Positions 22,820 to 28,660 of a stretch of 28,660 nucleotides of DNA are shown here, in pieces. The first letter of the stretch is position 1; every line of letters begins with the position of its first letter. The notes under the pieces were generated by a model that was not told the DNA's origin, ran no database searches, and saw nothing but the letters and a program-made list of their open reading frames with translations. A program made the position numbers and the translations under genes. This stretch comes from a virus: positions 1-28,660 of IMG/VR virus record IMGVR_UViG_3300044646_001815; one strand, given 5' to 3'.

Positions 22820-23202
22820 CACGCGTCACTGTCCATGAATGGAGAGGCGACGAACTCAAGACTGAAGGTGTGGAAGTCTGCATTGGCACCACGCTGGCGA
22901 ACTCCCACGAGCACGGTATCACCGAAGCCTGTGCTGGGGGTGGCGCGGTAAAAGTCGGTAGGCGTGTTGGCAAGAGACACTTTGACGGCCATGCGTGTGC
23001 TGAAGGCGGAAGCCGCTGGCACGAGGGCTTCGAGGGTGACGTTTAGCTCATCCCCCCACAGGCAGATGCCGACTTTTTCACCTTGGGAATCGACGACGTA
23101 GCGGCGTTCGGTGGAGAAGCTGGCGTCCTGATTTTGCAGGATCATGCCGGTTTGGGCGGTTAAGCCTTGAACTGCATCGGTTCCGAGAAAGGTGGCGGCC
23201 AT
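22819..23202 (-). CDS. Major tail tube protein candidate
   Basis: The product has 127 aa. The sequence is dominated by beta strands with one helix (about 60-75), compatible with the small beta-sandwich of phage tail tube proteins (TFLGTDAVQ, ERRYVVDSQGEK, NVTLEALVPA, FHTFSLEFVASPF). Position supports this: it follows the tail terminator candidate and precedes the chaperone and tape measure. There is no sequence signature, so the assignment depends on synteny. Confidence 0.55.
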   Translation of the reverse strand: MAATFLGTDAVQGLTAQTGMILQNQDASFSTERRYVVDSQGEKVGICLWGDELNVTLEALVPAASAFSTRMAVKVSLANTPTDFYRATPSTGFGDTVLVGVRQRGANADFHTFSLEFVASPFMDSDA

Positions 23203-23254
23203 GGAAAGTGAAAAGGGGATGAGGTTGTGGGTGAAGCGGTGTCAAATCAGGCTC

Positions 23255-23710
23255 TTACATGCCTTTACCCTGTGCGCGGATGAGGAAGGTGAGGCGGGTG
23301 CAAAAGGTGCCTTCATCCGTTTCTTTTTCGAAGCGTTGGCTCATGAATTGATACCAGTAACAGTGCAAAGCATCCGTGGCGGTGAGGGCTGCTTTGACGA
23401 CGCTGAGATCGGCGAGCCAGGACATGAGCCGGCCTGCGTTGAGCTTGTGATTGGCGAGCGTGGTGGTGGTGTGCTGGGTGAGATACTCGATCTCGACGGT
23501 GCAATCCATGACGCCGGGGAGATCCGGATTGACGGCGGACATGGCATCACAGGAGATGACGCAGCGCGGGGATTCGAGGGCCTCTGTCTCGGTGTGAGAG
23601 GTGAGCACCTGCAGCCCGGTGAGGCTGGCGGAAGCGAGGATGCTATCGAGGTAAGTGGCAAGCGCGGTCTCCAGCTTGAGGTTGAGAGGTGTGTGATCGG
23701 TATTGGGCAT
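23255..23710 (-). CDS. Tail terminator/completion protein candidate
   Basis: The product has 151 aa and starts at ATG 23710. The N-terminal helix (NLKLETALATYLDSILAS) and the following mixed alpha/beta part with EIEYLTQHTTTTLANHK resemble phage tail terminator proteins of about this size, which cap the tube. It is located between the gp10-like protein and the tube candidate, the usual place. The identification is syntenic. Confidence 0.55.
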   Translation of the reverse strand: MPNTDHTPLNLKLETALATYLDSILASASLTGLQVLTSHTETEALESPRCVISCDAMSAVNPDLPGVMDCTVEIEYLTQHTTTTLANHKLNAGRLMSWLADLSVVKAALTATDALHCYWYQFMSQRFEKETDEGTFCTRLTFLIRAQGKGM

Positions 23711-23722
23711 GGCGGTGACGGT

Positions 23723-24535
23723 TTAAGTGCGAGCAAGCTGGGCTTTGAGCTTGGCGCGGATTTCTTCTTTGATGCGAATGCCGAGACGCTTGGCGCGTTT
23801 GTCCGAATCCAGGACGTGACGTGCGCGGCGCTCGACATCGGCATCGGTGGCATAAGCACGGGTATTGGTAAGGCGCAGCCGTAATGAAGCGGGGCCTTCG
23901 ATCGGCATGTAGGTGCCGGCGGCGTGGCGTTTGGCTATTTTGGGCACGCGGACTTTCAAGGCTTGAGCCGCAGCAGCCCAGCCACCGGCGAGTTTTCCCA
24001 CTTTGGCCAGCTGCTGACGCAGAAAAGCTTGATATACCGATTGCGGCACAACGGGTGCCTGCCAGATGTCCCATTTACCCTGCCGGATGCGTTTGATTTC
24101 ACGGCCACGCATGCGGCCACGTAGGAAGCGAGACTGGTGCAGGGCCTGCAAAGTTTCCAGTGTGGCCTGCGCCATGAAAAAAGGCCGTTGCACGCCGACG
24201 AGAGTGCCGTCTCCATCGATCCAAAGCAGCACGTTTTCCTGCTGAGTCATGCGCAGAGCCGCGCGCTGCATGATGGCATCCGTCATCGGCACTGCCATTT
24301 TTTTGAGGTCACGCTTGATGGCGGCTTCACCTGCAGCCACCGCTGCTTCACCTTTGCTGCCACTGACGAGCGGTTTCCCCTGATGCCCAGGCGGCGTGAT
24401 GGCGATGATGTCACGCACGAAGCCCATGGCATCGGTGCGCACGGTTTTATCGAGGATGGCTTTTTGATCGACGGCGCTGAAGCGTGCAAAAGCGGCTTTG
24501 AGACCCGCCGTGGAAATGCGGACGGTGGGTGTCAT
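23723..24535 (-). CDS. HK97 gp10-like head-tail/minor tail protein
   Basis: The product has 270 aa and starts at ATG 24535, 18 nt after the previous gene. The N-terminal part has an ISTAGLKAAFARFSAV helix and a typical DIIAITPPGHQGKPLVSG loop; the rest is basic with long helices and RRARHVLDSDKRAKR near the end. It is longer than the usual 120-150 aa of the HK97-gp10-like family. It likely bridges head and tail. The exact role is uncertain. Confidence 0.55.
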   Translation of the reverse strand: MTPTVRISTAGLKAAFARFSAVDQKAILDKTVRTDAMGFVRDIIAITPPGHQGKPLVSGSKGEAAVAAGEAAIKRDLKKMAVPMTDAIMQRAALRMTQQENVLLWIDGDGTLVGVQRPFFMAQATLETLQALHQSRFLRGRMRGREIKRIRQGKWDIWQAPVVPQSVYQAFLRQQLAKVGKLAGGWAAAAQALKVRVPKIAKRHAAGTYMPIEGPASLRLRLTNTRAYATDADVERRARHVLDSDKRAKRLGIRIKEEIRAKLKAQLART

Positions 24536-24553
24536 GGGCGCAAGGGGTGAAGG

Positions 24554-25186
24554 TCAACCTTTGATATCAAGCTGGAGGCGCAAGGCAGCGATGGCGGGGA
24601 TTACAGCCGTGGCGGTGGCGCTATCCGTGCAGGCGATGCTGACGCGGATATCGAGGGTATCACCTGCGAGCAGTCCTGTGGCCGTGAGATCGAAGGCTTT
24701 CTCCGAGAAGGTGAGGCTGTTCATGGTGACCGCTGCGGTGGTGACGAGATCGGCACCGGTGACATTGCCATCGTTGAGCACCTCAAAGGCTTCAAAATCG
24801 ATGGTGCAACTGGTGGAGGCCACGCTGGTGATCATGCCGGCAATGGCGGAGATGCGCACGCTTTCTGCGGCGACGTATTCAGGCGGCAGAGTGAACATGA
24901 AACGCGCACGGCGCGTGGTGGCTCCTGCGTTTTTGAGATCGCCCGCGGAGATGTAAGGGGCATTGGTGCCATATGTGCCACCGGTGCTGAGGCCTAGATC
25001 GTCCGCAGCAGCGGTGCCGATGGGCGTCTGAAACGCATCCCAGATGCGGAGATTGGAAAAGGGGATGCCATAGTTGGCAAAGTTATCCTGGGCGAGGAAG
25101 CTGCGAGACTGCGCGGGTAGGATCTGCCCATCCACTTGGAGGTTTCCGGAGACTTGAAGATTGCCGTCGATGCGATTGGTGGCCAT
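24554..25186 (-). CDS. Virion structural protein, beta-rich
   Basis: The product has 210 aa and starts at ATG 25186, as an upstream in-frame codon at 25195 lacks support. The N-terminal GNLQVSGNLQVDGQILP repeat resembles fibre or decoration proteins that start with a short repeated shaft. The body is beta-rich (FMFTLPPEYVAAESVRI, TLDIRVSIACT). A head decoration protein or head fibre is possible. It is not an HK97 capsid. Confidence 0.55.
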   Translation of the reverse strand: MATNRIDGNLQVSGNLQVDGQILPAQSRSFLAQDNFANYGIPFSNLRIWDAFQTPIGTAAADDLGLSTGGTYGTNAPYISAGDLKNAGATTRRARFMFTLPPEYVAAESVRISAIAGMITSVASTSCTIDFEAFEVLNDGNVTGADLVTTAAVTMNSLTFSEKAFDLTATGLLAGDTLDIRVSIACTDSATATAVIPAIAALRLQLDIKG

Positions 25187-25217
25187 GACCCGCATGGCAT
25201 GTCAAAAGCAGCCGAGA

Positions 25218-25559
25218 TCAGCTGACGGCTTCAGTGGCCTCAAGGGTCCAGAGGACGCGGTGACTATCGAGCGATGCGCGTTTGAGGCGGAAGGTGCGGC
25301 CGCGGAGGGTGAGATTCAGACGTTTTAAAACGCCGGTGGTGGCATCAAACAGAACGGATTCGGCGAGGCTGGTGCTAGGCGCGGTGATGAGCAAGGTGCG
25401 GCCCATGCGGAAACCGCCTTTGGCATCCTCGATCATGGTGGTACGCTCGATGGCGGCCACGTCGTAGCTTTTCCCGCCAAGGATGATGCTTTGCGGGTAA
25501 GCGGTGCTGAGGGCCTGCTGGTGGCGCTCATGCGCGGATCGAAGGGCGGCGGCGGTCAT
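25218..25559 (-). CDS. Head-tail connector-like protein
   Basis: The product has 113 aa and starts at ATG 25559. A helical N-terminus (1-20) leads to a beta-rich part with IILGGKSYDVAAI, GFRMGRTLLIT and GRTFRLKRASLDSH. The last resembles closure or stopper proteins of head-tail joins, which are small beta barrels. It is first in the structural operon after the terminator at 25577. The assignment is based on size and order. Confidence 0.5.
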   Translation of the reverse strand: MTAAALRSAHERHQQALSTAYPQSIILGGKSYDVAAIERTTMIEDAKGGFRMGRTLLITAPSTSLAESVLFDATTGVLKRLNLTLRGRTFRLKRASLDSHRVLWTLEATEAVS

Positions 25560-25576
25560 GCAGTGAGAGGTGAGTC

Positions 25577-25624
25577 AAAAGAAAAACCCGCCGCACCCCC
25601 AACCAAGAAAGGGTGCGACGGGTT
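25577..25624 (-). terminator. Intrinsic terminator after the glycosyltransferase gene
   Basis: The minus strand has CCCGTCGCACCC and GGGTGCGGCGGG (plus coordinates 25611-25622 and 25587-25598) with one G-T wobble, followed by TTTTTCTTTT. It ends the accessory operon before the structural genes begin at 25559. Confidence 0.9.
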
Positions 25625-25660
25625 GAGCAACCACAACGGAGAAGAAGAAACCGTGCGATG

Positions 25661-26275
25661 CTAGGCAGCAGCTGTCAAAGGCGCTGCCTCCGGTGCTAAG
25701 GTATGACGGGCATCGTGGCGGTAGGTGTGAAGCACGCGCGGGATGTGATGATCCTGGCTGACGTGGAGCCTGGCTTGTTTCACCCAGGCAGCGTCTTCGC
25801 CGTAATTGCAATCCAAGAACTGGCAATGCGCGATGCGCTCACGCCGCCAGGCACAAACGTGCCAAGGGCCACGAGTGAGCTTTTGATGGCTTGGATCATC
25901 GAGGATGAGGTTTTCATCACGCGCGCCGAGCTGGAAGATGACCTTGAAGGCTTTCCCATTGTAAAGGGCATCTTGCTCGAAGGTGATGACGTGGGCGTGT
26001 GGAGCCTCACGGATGGCCTGCAAGAGGCTAGGCACGTAATCGGCAGCGACGGTATCATCGTCGTCCACGAAGGCGATGTATTGGCCACGGGCGCTGTTGA
26101 GCAAGGCTTGACGCTTCAGGCCGACACTGCGGTGCCTGTTGTCATAGAGCACGAGGTGCTCGACATCGGCATGATGGGTGATCTGCGCGGCGATGTGCTG
26201 CACGAGCTCTTGGCATTGGGTCACACGTTCCCAGCAGGCGGGTGTGAGGATGGATAGAAGAGGAGGTGGTTTCAT
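25661..26275 (-). CDS. Glycosyltransferase family 2 (GT-A fold)
   Basis: The product has 204 aa and starts at ATG 26275, in an ATGA overlap. The GT-A nucleotide-binding strand LLSILTPAC begins it. The metal-binding motif is FVDDDD (Asp71-74), and the catalytic base motif GED lies near residues 159-161 (NYGEDAAW). It is shorter than most GT2 enzymes but has the full core. It could modify host surface sugars or phage DNA/virion proteins and so alter adsorption. It ends the accessory operon, followed by a strong terminator. Confidence 0.8.
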   Translation of the reverse strand: MKPPPLLSILTPACWERVTQCQELVQHIAAQITHHADVEHLVLYDNRHRSVGLKRQALLNSARGQYIAFVDDDDTVAADYVPSLLQAIREAPHAHVITFEQDALYNGKAFKVIFQLGARDENLILDDPSHQKLTRGPWHVCAWRRERIAHCQFLDCNYGEDAAWVKQARLHVSQDHHIPRVLHTYRHDARHTLAPEAAPLTAAA

Positions 26276-26315
26276 TTGGAGGTGGTGGTTTTTTGTGGGT
26301 GAGTTTGATTGTTCG
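26268..26315. repeat. Gene-junction repeat J1, copy A
   Basis: This 48-bp stretch matches 26629-26676 with two differences. It contains the last codons of one gene (NQTHPQKTTTSK) and the ATG start of the next. The same junction appears before the GT fragment, so both genes have been inserted into the same kind of boundary. Confidence 0.8.
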
Positions 26316-26508
26316 CCGCACGTTTTGCAGCGCGGCGTTGACGTTTGGCTTCCGCAGCAGCCATGGCTTCCTGATCGGCTTGTGTTTTTTCCCGATTTGG
26401 GTCATGGCGTGCGCGATATGCACTATGACTTCCTTTACCGAAAGCTATTGCCAATGACCTCGGCAGCGGAGGCAGTAACATAGCTGCAAGTTTTAGCCGC
26501 ATATTCAT
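26272..26508 (-). CDS. Small basic protein with signal-like N-terminus
   Basis: The product has 78 aa and starts at ATG 26508. The N-terminus (LKLAAMLLPPLPRSLAIAFG) is hydrophobic with a basic start and could be a signal or anchor. The rest is Lys/Arg/Ala-rich and helical, with a Gln/Glu-rich coiled-coil-like middle and a C-terminal NQTHPQKTTTSK tail shared with another gene in the cassette. The upstream 51 bp can be read in frame, but lie inside the repeat. Function is unknown. Confidence 0.55.
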   Translation of the reverse strand: MNMRLKLAAMLLPPLPRSLAIAFGKGSHSAYRARHDPNREKTQADQEAMAAAEAKRQRRAAKRAANNQTHPQKTTTSK

Positions 26509-26603
26509 GGCAGGAAGGGTTGGAGTTTGGTGAGTTCGACGTTGTGCCGATCTGCCCACGCCCGTTTCGAGGGCAAACAGAGTTCAGCGATGGGGGCGAT
26601 GTG
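26505..26603. repeat. 99-bp exact direct repeat J2, copy A
   Basis: The 99 bases are identical to the last 99 bases of the window (28562-28660). The preceding bases differ. The segment holds the C-terminal part of a 43-aa ORF and its overlap with the next ATG. Confidence 0.9.
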
Positions 26604-26636
26604 GCTGGTGTGGCCGGTGAGAATGATGGGTTTCAT
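26505..26636 (-). CDS. 43-aa ORF, N-terminal glycosyltransferase-like fragment
   Basis: The product has 43 aa, starts at ATG 26636 (ATGA overlap) and stops in an ATGA overlap with the next gene. The segment IAELCLPSKRAWADRH resembles the start of GT34-like glycosyltransferases (YAxRHG-type motif). It is probably a remnant or a truncated copy, and the C-terminus was replaced by the next gene. A second, partial copy at the window end is identical over 99 bp. Confidence 0.5.
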   Translation of the reverse strand: MKPIILTGHTSHIAPIAELCLPSKRAWADRHNVELTKLQPFLP

Positions 26637-26676
26637 TTGGAGATGGTGGTTTTTTGTGGGTGAGTTTCATTGTTCG
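26629..26676. repeat. Gene-junction repeat J1, copy B
   Basis: See copy A at 26268-26315: 46 of 48 bases match. It ends a gene with the tail NETHPQKTTISK and starts the 43-aa ORF. Confidence 0.8.
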
Positions 26677-26851
26677 GCAGAGGAATTGGGATCACTTGGA
26701 CTTGTCCGGCGGTGAATCCTTCGTGGTAGGCGAGAACCTTACGCAAGAATGATCCCACGGCAGCATCCTCACTATCGGCGTATTGGTATCCGAGAATCTG
26801 GCGAGTCGTGACAGTGGTTTTCCATCCATCGTTTACCGTTCTTTCGAGCAT
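26633..26851 (-). CDS. Small phage protein, unknown function
   Basis: The product has 72 aa from ATG 26851; a TTG start at 26884 with GGTGAG just before it is also possible and would add a hydrophobic segment. The protein has a mixed fold (TTVTTRQILGYQYADSED) and a C-terminal NETHPQKTTISK tail shared with another cassette gene. It is not recognised. It belongs to the accessory operon. Confidence 0.5.
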   Translation of the reverse strand: MLERTVNDGWKTTVTTRQILGYQYADSEDAAVGSFLRKVLAYHEGFTAGQVQVIPIPLPNNETHPQKTTISK

Positions 26852-26976
26852 GACCGTCAAGCCGAACAAGAAGCTGGACGACAACCACTCACCGCTGGAT
26901 TGTTCCGCGCTGTCTGGCTTCGATTATGGTTTTTGGTTTTGCATAGTCTTAGGGCTTCGTTTCGTGGTGTGTCAGC

Positions 26977-27168
26977 TCAGCGGTTCTCTGACTTGCGCTT
27001 ACCTCTCGGCCTGCGGAGCGACTGAATCGCTAGGACTGCCTCGTTGGTGATGGTCATGGTGCCGCTCTCCCGCTTCGCCACTGTCACGCGATTGACGCCC
27101 AACAACGAGGCAACCTCGGCTTGTGTGCCGAGGCGCTCGCGGATGGCCTTGTATTCAGTGGCGGTCAT
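26977..27168 (-). CDS. Small HTH (XRE-type) regulator
   Basis: The product has 63 aa and starts at ATG 27168, overlapping the previous stop. Residues about 13-36 (LGTQAEVASLLGVNRVTVAKRE) form a classic helix-turn-helix. A short C-terminal basic tail (RRPRGKRKS) may add DNA contacts. It is a second regulator, separate from the lysogeny switch, and may control this accessory cassette via the palindrome at 27650-27668. Confidence 0.8.
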   Translation of the reverse strand: MTATEYKAIRERLGTQAEVASLLGVNRVTVAKRESGTMTITNEAVLAIQSLRRPRGKRKSENR

Positions 27169-27446
27169 GGTGCTAGCATTCTCTCCGCTTCTATGAGTTT
27201 TTTGGCTTCATCCATCCGCGTTTGAAGATCGTCGTTGCTGTCGTTATCCATGCAGTGCTGATCCACCTCGTAGGATGCCACCAGCAGTTCGAGCATCTTT
27301 AGCCACCGCGCCGCGTTTGCCCGTTCTTTGCAGACTGCCGATTGATACGCGCCGAATGATCCGCACGCGCTTTGCGTTTTGCGGTCACATTCCAGACCTT
27401 GCCACGGTATTTCGCGGCTTCCACACCAGCGGCACCGTGCGCTCAT
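27165..27446 (-). CDS. Small Cys-rich protein, possible zinc finger
   Basis: The product has 93 aa and starts at ATG 27446. The N-terminus has CRWC (Cys5, Cys8), then Cys20 and Cys28, which could bind zinc. The rest is helical with an acidic, coiled-coil-like end (TRMDEAKKLIEAERML). No family is recognised. It is coupled to both neighbours by ATGA overlaps. Confidence 0.6.
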   Translation of the reverse strand: MSARCRWCGSREIPWQGLECDRKTQSACGSFGAYQSAVCKERANAARWLKMLELLVASYEVDQHCMDNDSNDDLQTRMDEAKKLIEAERMLAP

Positions 27447-27619
27447 TGCGCAACCTCCATTTTAAGCACGGCACGCACGCACCGCTTATTCATTGCCAGC
27501 CATTCTCCATTGGCAAGGCGGATGAGCCAAGCGAACGGTGCGCCACCAAAAGCGTTTTTGTAGCAGATAAGCCTAGCGTTGATCTTGCGGGAGATTTGGA
27601 TGTTGGAGCGTGTTGTCAT
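27443..27619 (-). CDS. Small phage protein, unknown function
   Basis: The product has 58 aa and starts at ATG 27619. It is basic with one short helix and a compact aromatic part (YKNAFGGAPFAWLIRLANG). It heads an operon of small genes, about 30 bp downstream of the palindrome at 27650-27668. No domain is recognised. Confidence 0.55.
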   Translation of the reverse strand: MTTRSNIQISRKINARLICYKNAFGGAPFAWLIRLANGEWLAMNKRCVRAVLKMEVAQ

Positions 27620-27649
27620 AGTGTTGTTTGGTTTGGTTACGTTCCTAGT

Positions 27650-27668
27650 GTGTAGCATAAAGCTACAC
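27650..27668. promoter_or_regulatory. Palindromic operator GTGTAGC-N5-GCTACAC
   Basis: The arms GTGTAGC (27650-27656) and GCTACAC (27662-27668) are perfect and separated by 5 bp. On the minus strand the palindrome lies in the leader of the operon beginning at 27619, near a TTGCAC. The small HTH protein encoded in this operon is the natural candidate to bind it. Confidence 0.7.
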
Positions 27669-27764
27669 TGTGCAAGTCCTTATTTGAAGATTTTTCACCA
27701 ACGTCAGAGAACACGGCGCTGCTGCCAATTCGCAGAGCCTCATGGCAGAGCTTGGTCTTAGTTC

Positions 27765-27803
27765 AGGGCACTCACGAGGATCATTTGGCCTGCGTGAGTG
27801 CCC
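27765..27803. repeat. Perfect 11-bp inverted repeat in an intergenic region
   Basis: GGGCACTCACG (27765-27775) and CGTGAGTGCCC (27793-27803) are exact complements with a 17-nt loop. It lies just after the stop at 27812 in the minus direction. There is no T tract after it, so it might be a factor-assisted terminator or a binding site. Confidence 0.7.
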
Positions 27804-27811
27804 CGATTCGG

Positions 27812-28111
27812 TCACGCTGCGTGTCCGACAAGTTTCCTGCCGCCATTTTCGTCATCAACGATCTTCACGCCGGGAACGTAGGTCAGAGCTTCAGCGCAGG
27901 CATAGGTGCCGTCGATGTTCCTCTGTTGAGTCGTGACTTGCACGACACACCCTCCCGGCACTTCCATCGCTTTTGTGCTTTTCATCCAGCCCTCATTTTG
28001 TGAGGACGCTTTGCAGAGCAGCCGGAAGGTATCCCCGTTGCCTACTACCTTGATGTCAGGCACGTTGATTTTTGCGCCGGACACATCTGAGTTATGCAGT
28101 GTTTTTTCCAT
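27812..28111 (-). CDS. Small phage protein, unknown function
   Basis: The product has 99 aa and starts at ATG 28111. It is compact and mixed alpha/beta, with strands such as GDTFRLLCKASS and GCVVQVTTQQRN. There is no signal peptide. The Cys residues are not paired in a motif. It may be an early accessory protein. It is followed by a strong inverted repeat. Confidence 0.6.
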   Translation of the reverse strand: MEKTLHNSDVSGAKINVPDIKVVGNGDTFRLLCKASSQNEGWMKSTKAMEVPGGCVVQVTTQQRNIDGTYACAEALTYVPGVKIVDDENGGRKLVGHAA

Positions 28112-28251
28112 GTTGTTTGTCGTTTGGTTTCTACTTCGGCAGTCTGGGGTGCCGTGCCCTGAACCATCGGCTGATGCCAACGGCTCGAAAATCGTCTGTC
28201 ATGTTTGCGGGCGTCTATCGCTCGCCGTCGGCATAGCCGGAGCGTTTTCAT
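28045..28251 (-). CDS. Basic 68-aa ORF, doubtful
   Basis: ATG 28251 overlaps the stop of the previous gene as ATGA, and the ORF is Arg/Lys-rich (LCRRRAIDARKHDRR). It overlaps the next gene's start by 67 nt in another frame, and composition is biased, so it may be a non-coding frame in the spacer. Included at low confidence because of the coupled start. Confidence 0.3.
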   Translation of the reverse strand: MKTLRLCRRRAIDARKHDRRFSSRWHQPMVQGTAPQTAEVETKRQTTWKKHCITQMCPAQKSTCLTSR

Positions 28252-28565
28252 GGCAGGATTCCTTTCGTTTTGAGGAATGCGATGCAGCGTTGGCGAGCGG
28301 TGGCGGAAAAACAATCTCTAGGCATAAATGTCATCTCCCAGATGTGTGCGCGATACGCGTCGTGTTCTGCGTCCGTCAGCGTCTTCTCAAACTCCGCGCA
28401 GGCGTTGCGGTCGTTGAGGTAGTCGGGGAGTCTTTCTGCGACATAGCAAAACTCATCATACGGAGATTCCCATCTTTGCGGGATCATGGACTTTCCGTTG
28501 TCCATAAATAGCTCTTTGTAGCCAACGCTTTCCGCAATCGCGATTCTCATTTGTTCGTCGGTCAT
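28248..28565 (-). CDS. Small phage accessory protein
   Basis: The product has 105 aa and starts at ATG 28565 within the J2 repeat. The sequence (MRIAIAESVGYKELF, LPDYLNDRNACAEFEKTL and TARQRCIAFLKTKGILP) resembles a recurrent family of small phage proteins of unknown function with a DYLNDLNA signature. It is acidic and helical. It begins an accessory gene cassette right at the window end. Confidence 0.65.
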   Translation of the reverse strand: MTDEQMRIAIAESVGYKELFMDNGKSMIPQRWESPYDEFCYVAERLPDYLNDRNACAEFEKTLTDAEHDAYRAHIWEMTFMPRDCFSATARQRCIAFLKTKGILP

Positions 28566-28660
28566 GGCAGGAAGGGTTGGAGTTTGGTGAGTTCGACGTT
28601 GTGCCGATCTGCCCACGCCCGTTTCGAGGGCAAACAGAGTTCAGCGATGGGGGCGATGTG
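28562..28660 (-). CDS. Partial second copy of the glycosyltransferase-like fragment
   Basis: The final 32 codons and stop of a copy of the 43-aa ORF at 26505-26636 run off the window end. They are identical over all 99 bases. The ATG of the next gene overlaps the stop as ATGA. This copy may continue outside the window as a complete gene or be a repeat artefact of assembly. Confidence 0.6.
   Translation of the reverse strand, partial: HIAPIAELCLPSKRAWADRHNVELTKLQPFLP

Noticed and set aside
25703-26257. 184-codon plus-strand ORF opposite the glycosyltransferase
   Set aside because: It is antisense to a gene with clear GT2 motifs and has no recognised domain.

Overview
The window is part of a tailed temperate bacteriophage genome (Caudoviricetes, siphovirus-like). 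It holds about 50 tightly packed genes, almost all on the minus strand, and many start inside an ATGA overlap with the stop codon of the gene before. It contains a tyrosine integrase, a repressor-type switch, replication genes, a lysis cassette and a tail-morphogenesis cluster. No host housekeeping genes are visible. The host cannot be fixed from sequence. The DNA is GC-rich and the two-spanin plus lipoprotein lysis set points to a Gram-negative host; a Verrucomicrobiota-like host is only a guess.

Layout, from left to right. Positions 1-368 are non-coding and carry about eleven GTGACG heptamers in both orientations, a possible replication origin. 369-4765 encodes a phage P-loop helicase, a CHC2/TOPRIM primase and a ParB-like protein. 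4785-6002 is a cytosine-5 DNA methyltransferase gene in which a second, shifted frame is open for 358 codons and looks coding. 5995-9195 is an operon of small accessory genes led by a sigma-70-like factor fused to a C-terminal helix-turn-helix. 9303-10363 is a divergent regulatory switch with ATGGGT/ACCCAT operators, a small minus-strand gene, and an XRE regulator plus zinc-ribbon membrane protein on the plus strand. A bidirectional terminator separates this from the integrase (10436-11596). Beside the integrase is an attP-like site: a tRNA 3'-end core flanked by two pairs of 8-bp arm sites.

11779-13541 is the lysis module: M15 endolysin, a 38-aa membrane peptide, overlapping spanin-like genes, a holin-like protein and a membrane/HTH protein. 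13564-25559 is the tail and connector module. In transcription order (right to left) it has connector-like proteins, a tail terminator candidate, a tail tube candidate, a zincin metalloprotease, a tail assembly chaperone with a -1 slippery heptamer (CCCTTTG), a short tape measure protein, distal tail proteins and an 1111-aa repeat-rich tail fibre. 25577-28660 is an accessory cassette with a GT2 glycosyltransferase, its own small HTH regulator, a strong terminator and duplicated gene junctions.

The attP-like site lies between two phage modules instead of at a host boundary. This suggests a free or circularly permuted phage genome, not an integrated prophage edge. Terminase, portal and major capsid genes are not seen, so the window is incomplete. 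The most notable features are the dual-frame methyltransferase locus, the chaperone frameshift, the complete attP and the shuffled cassette junctions.
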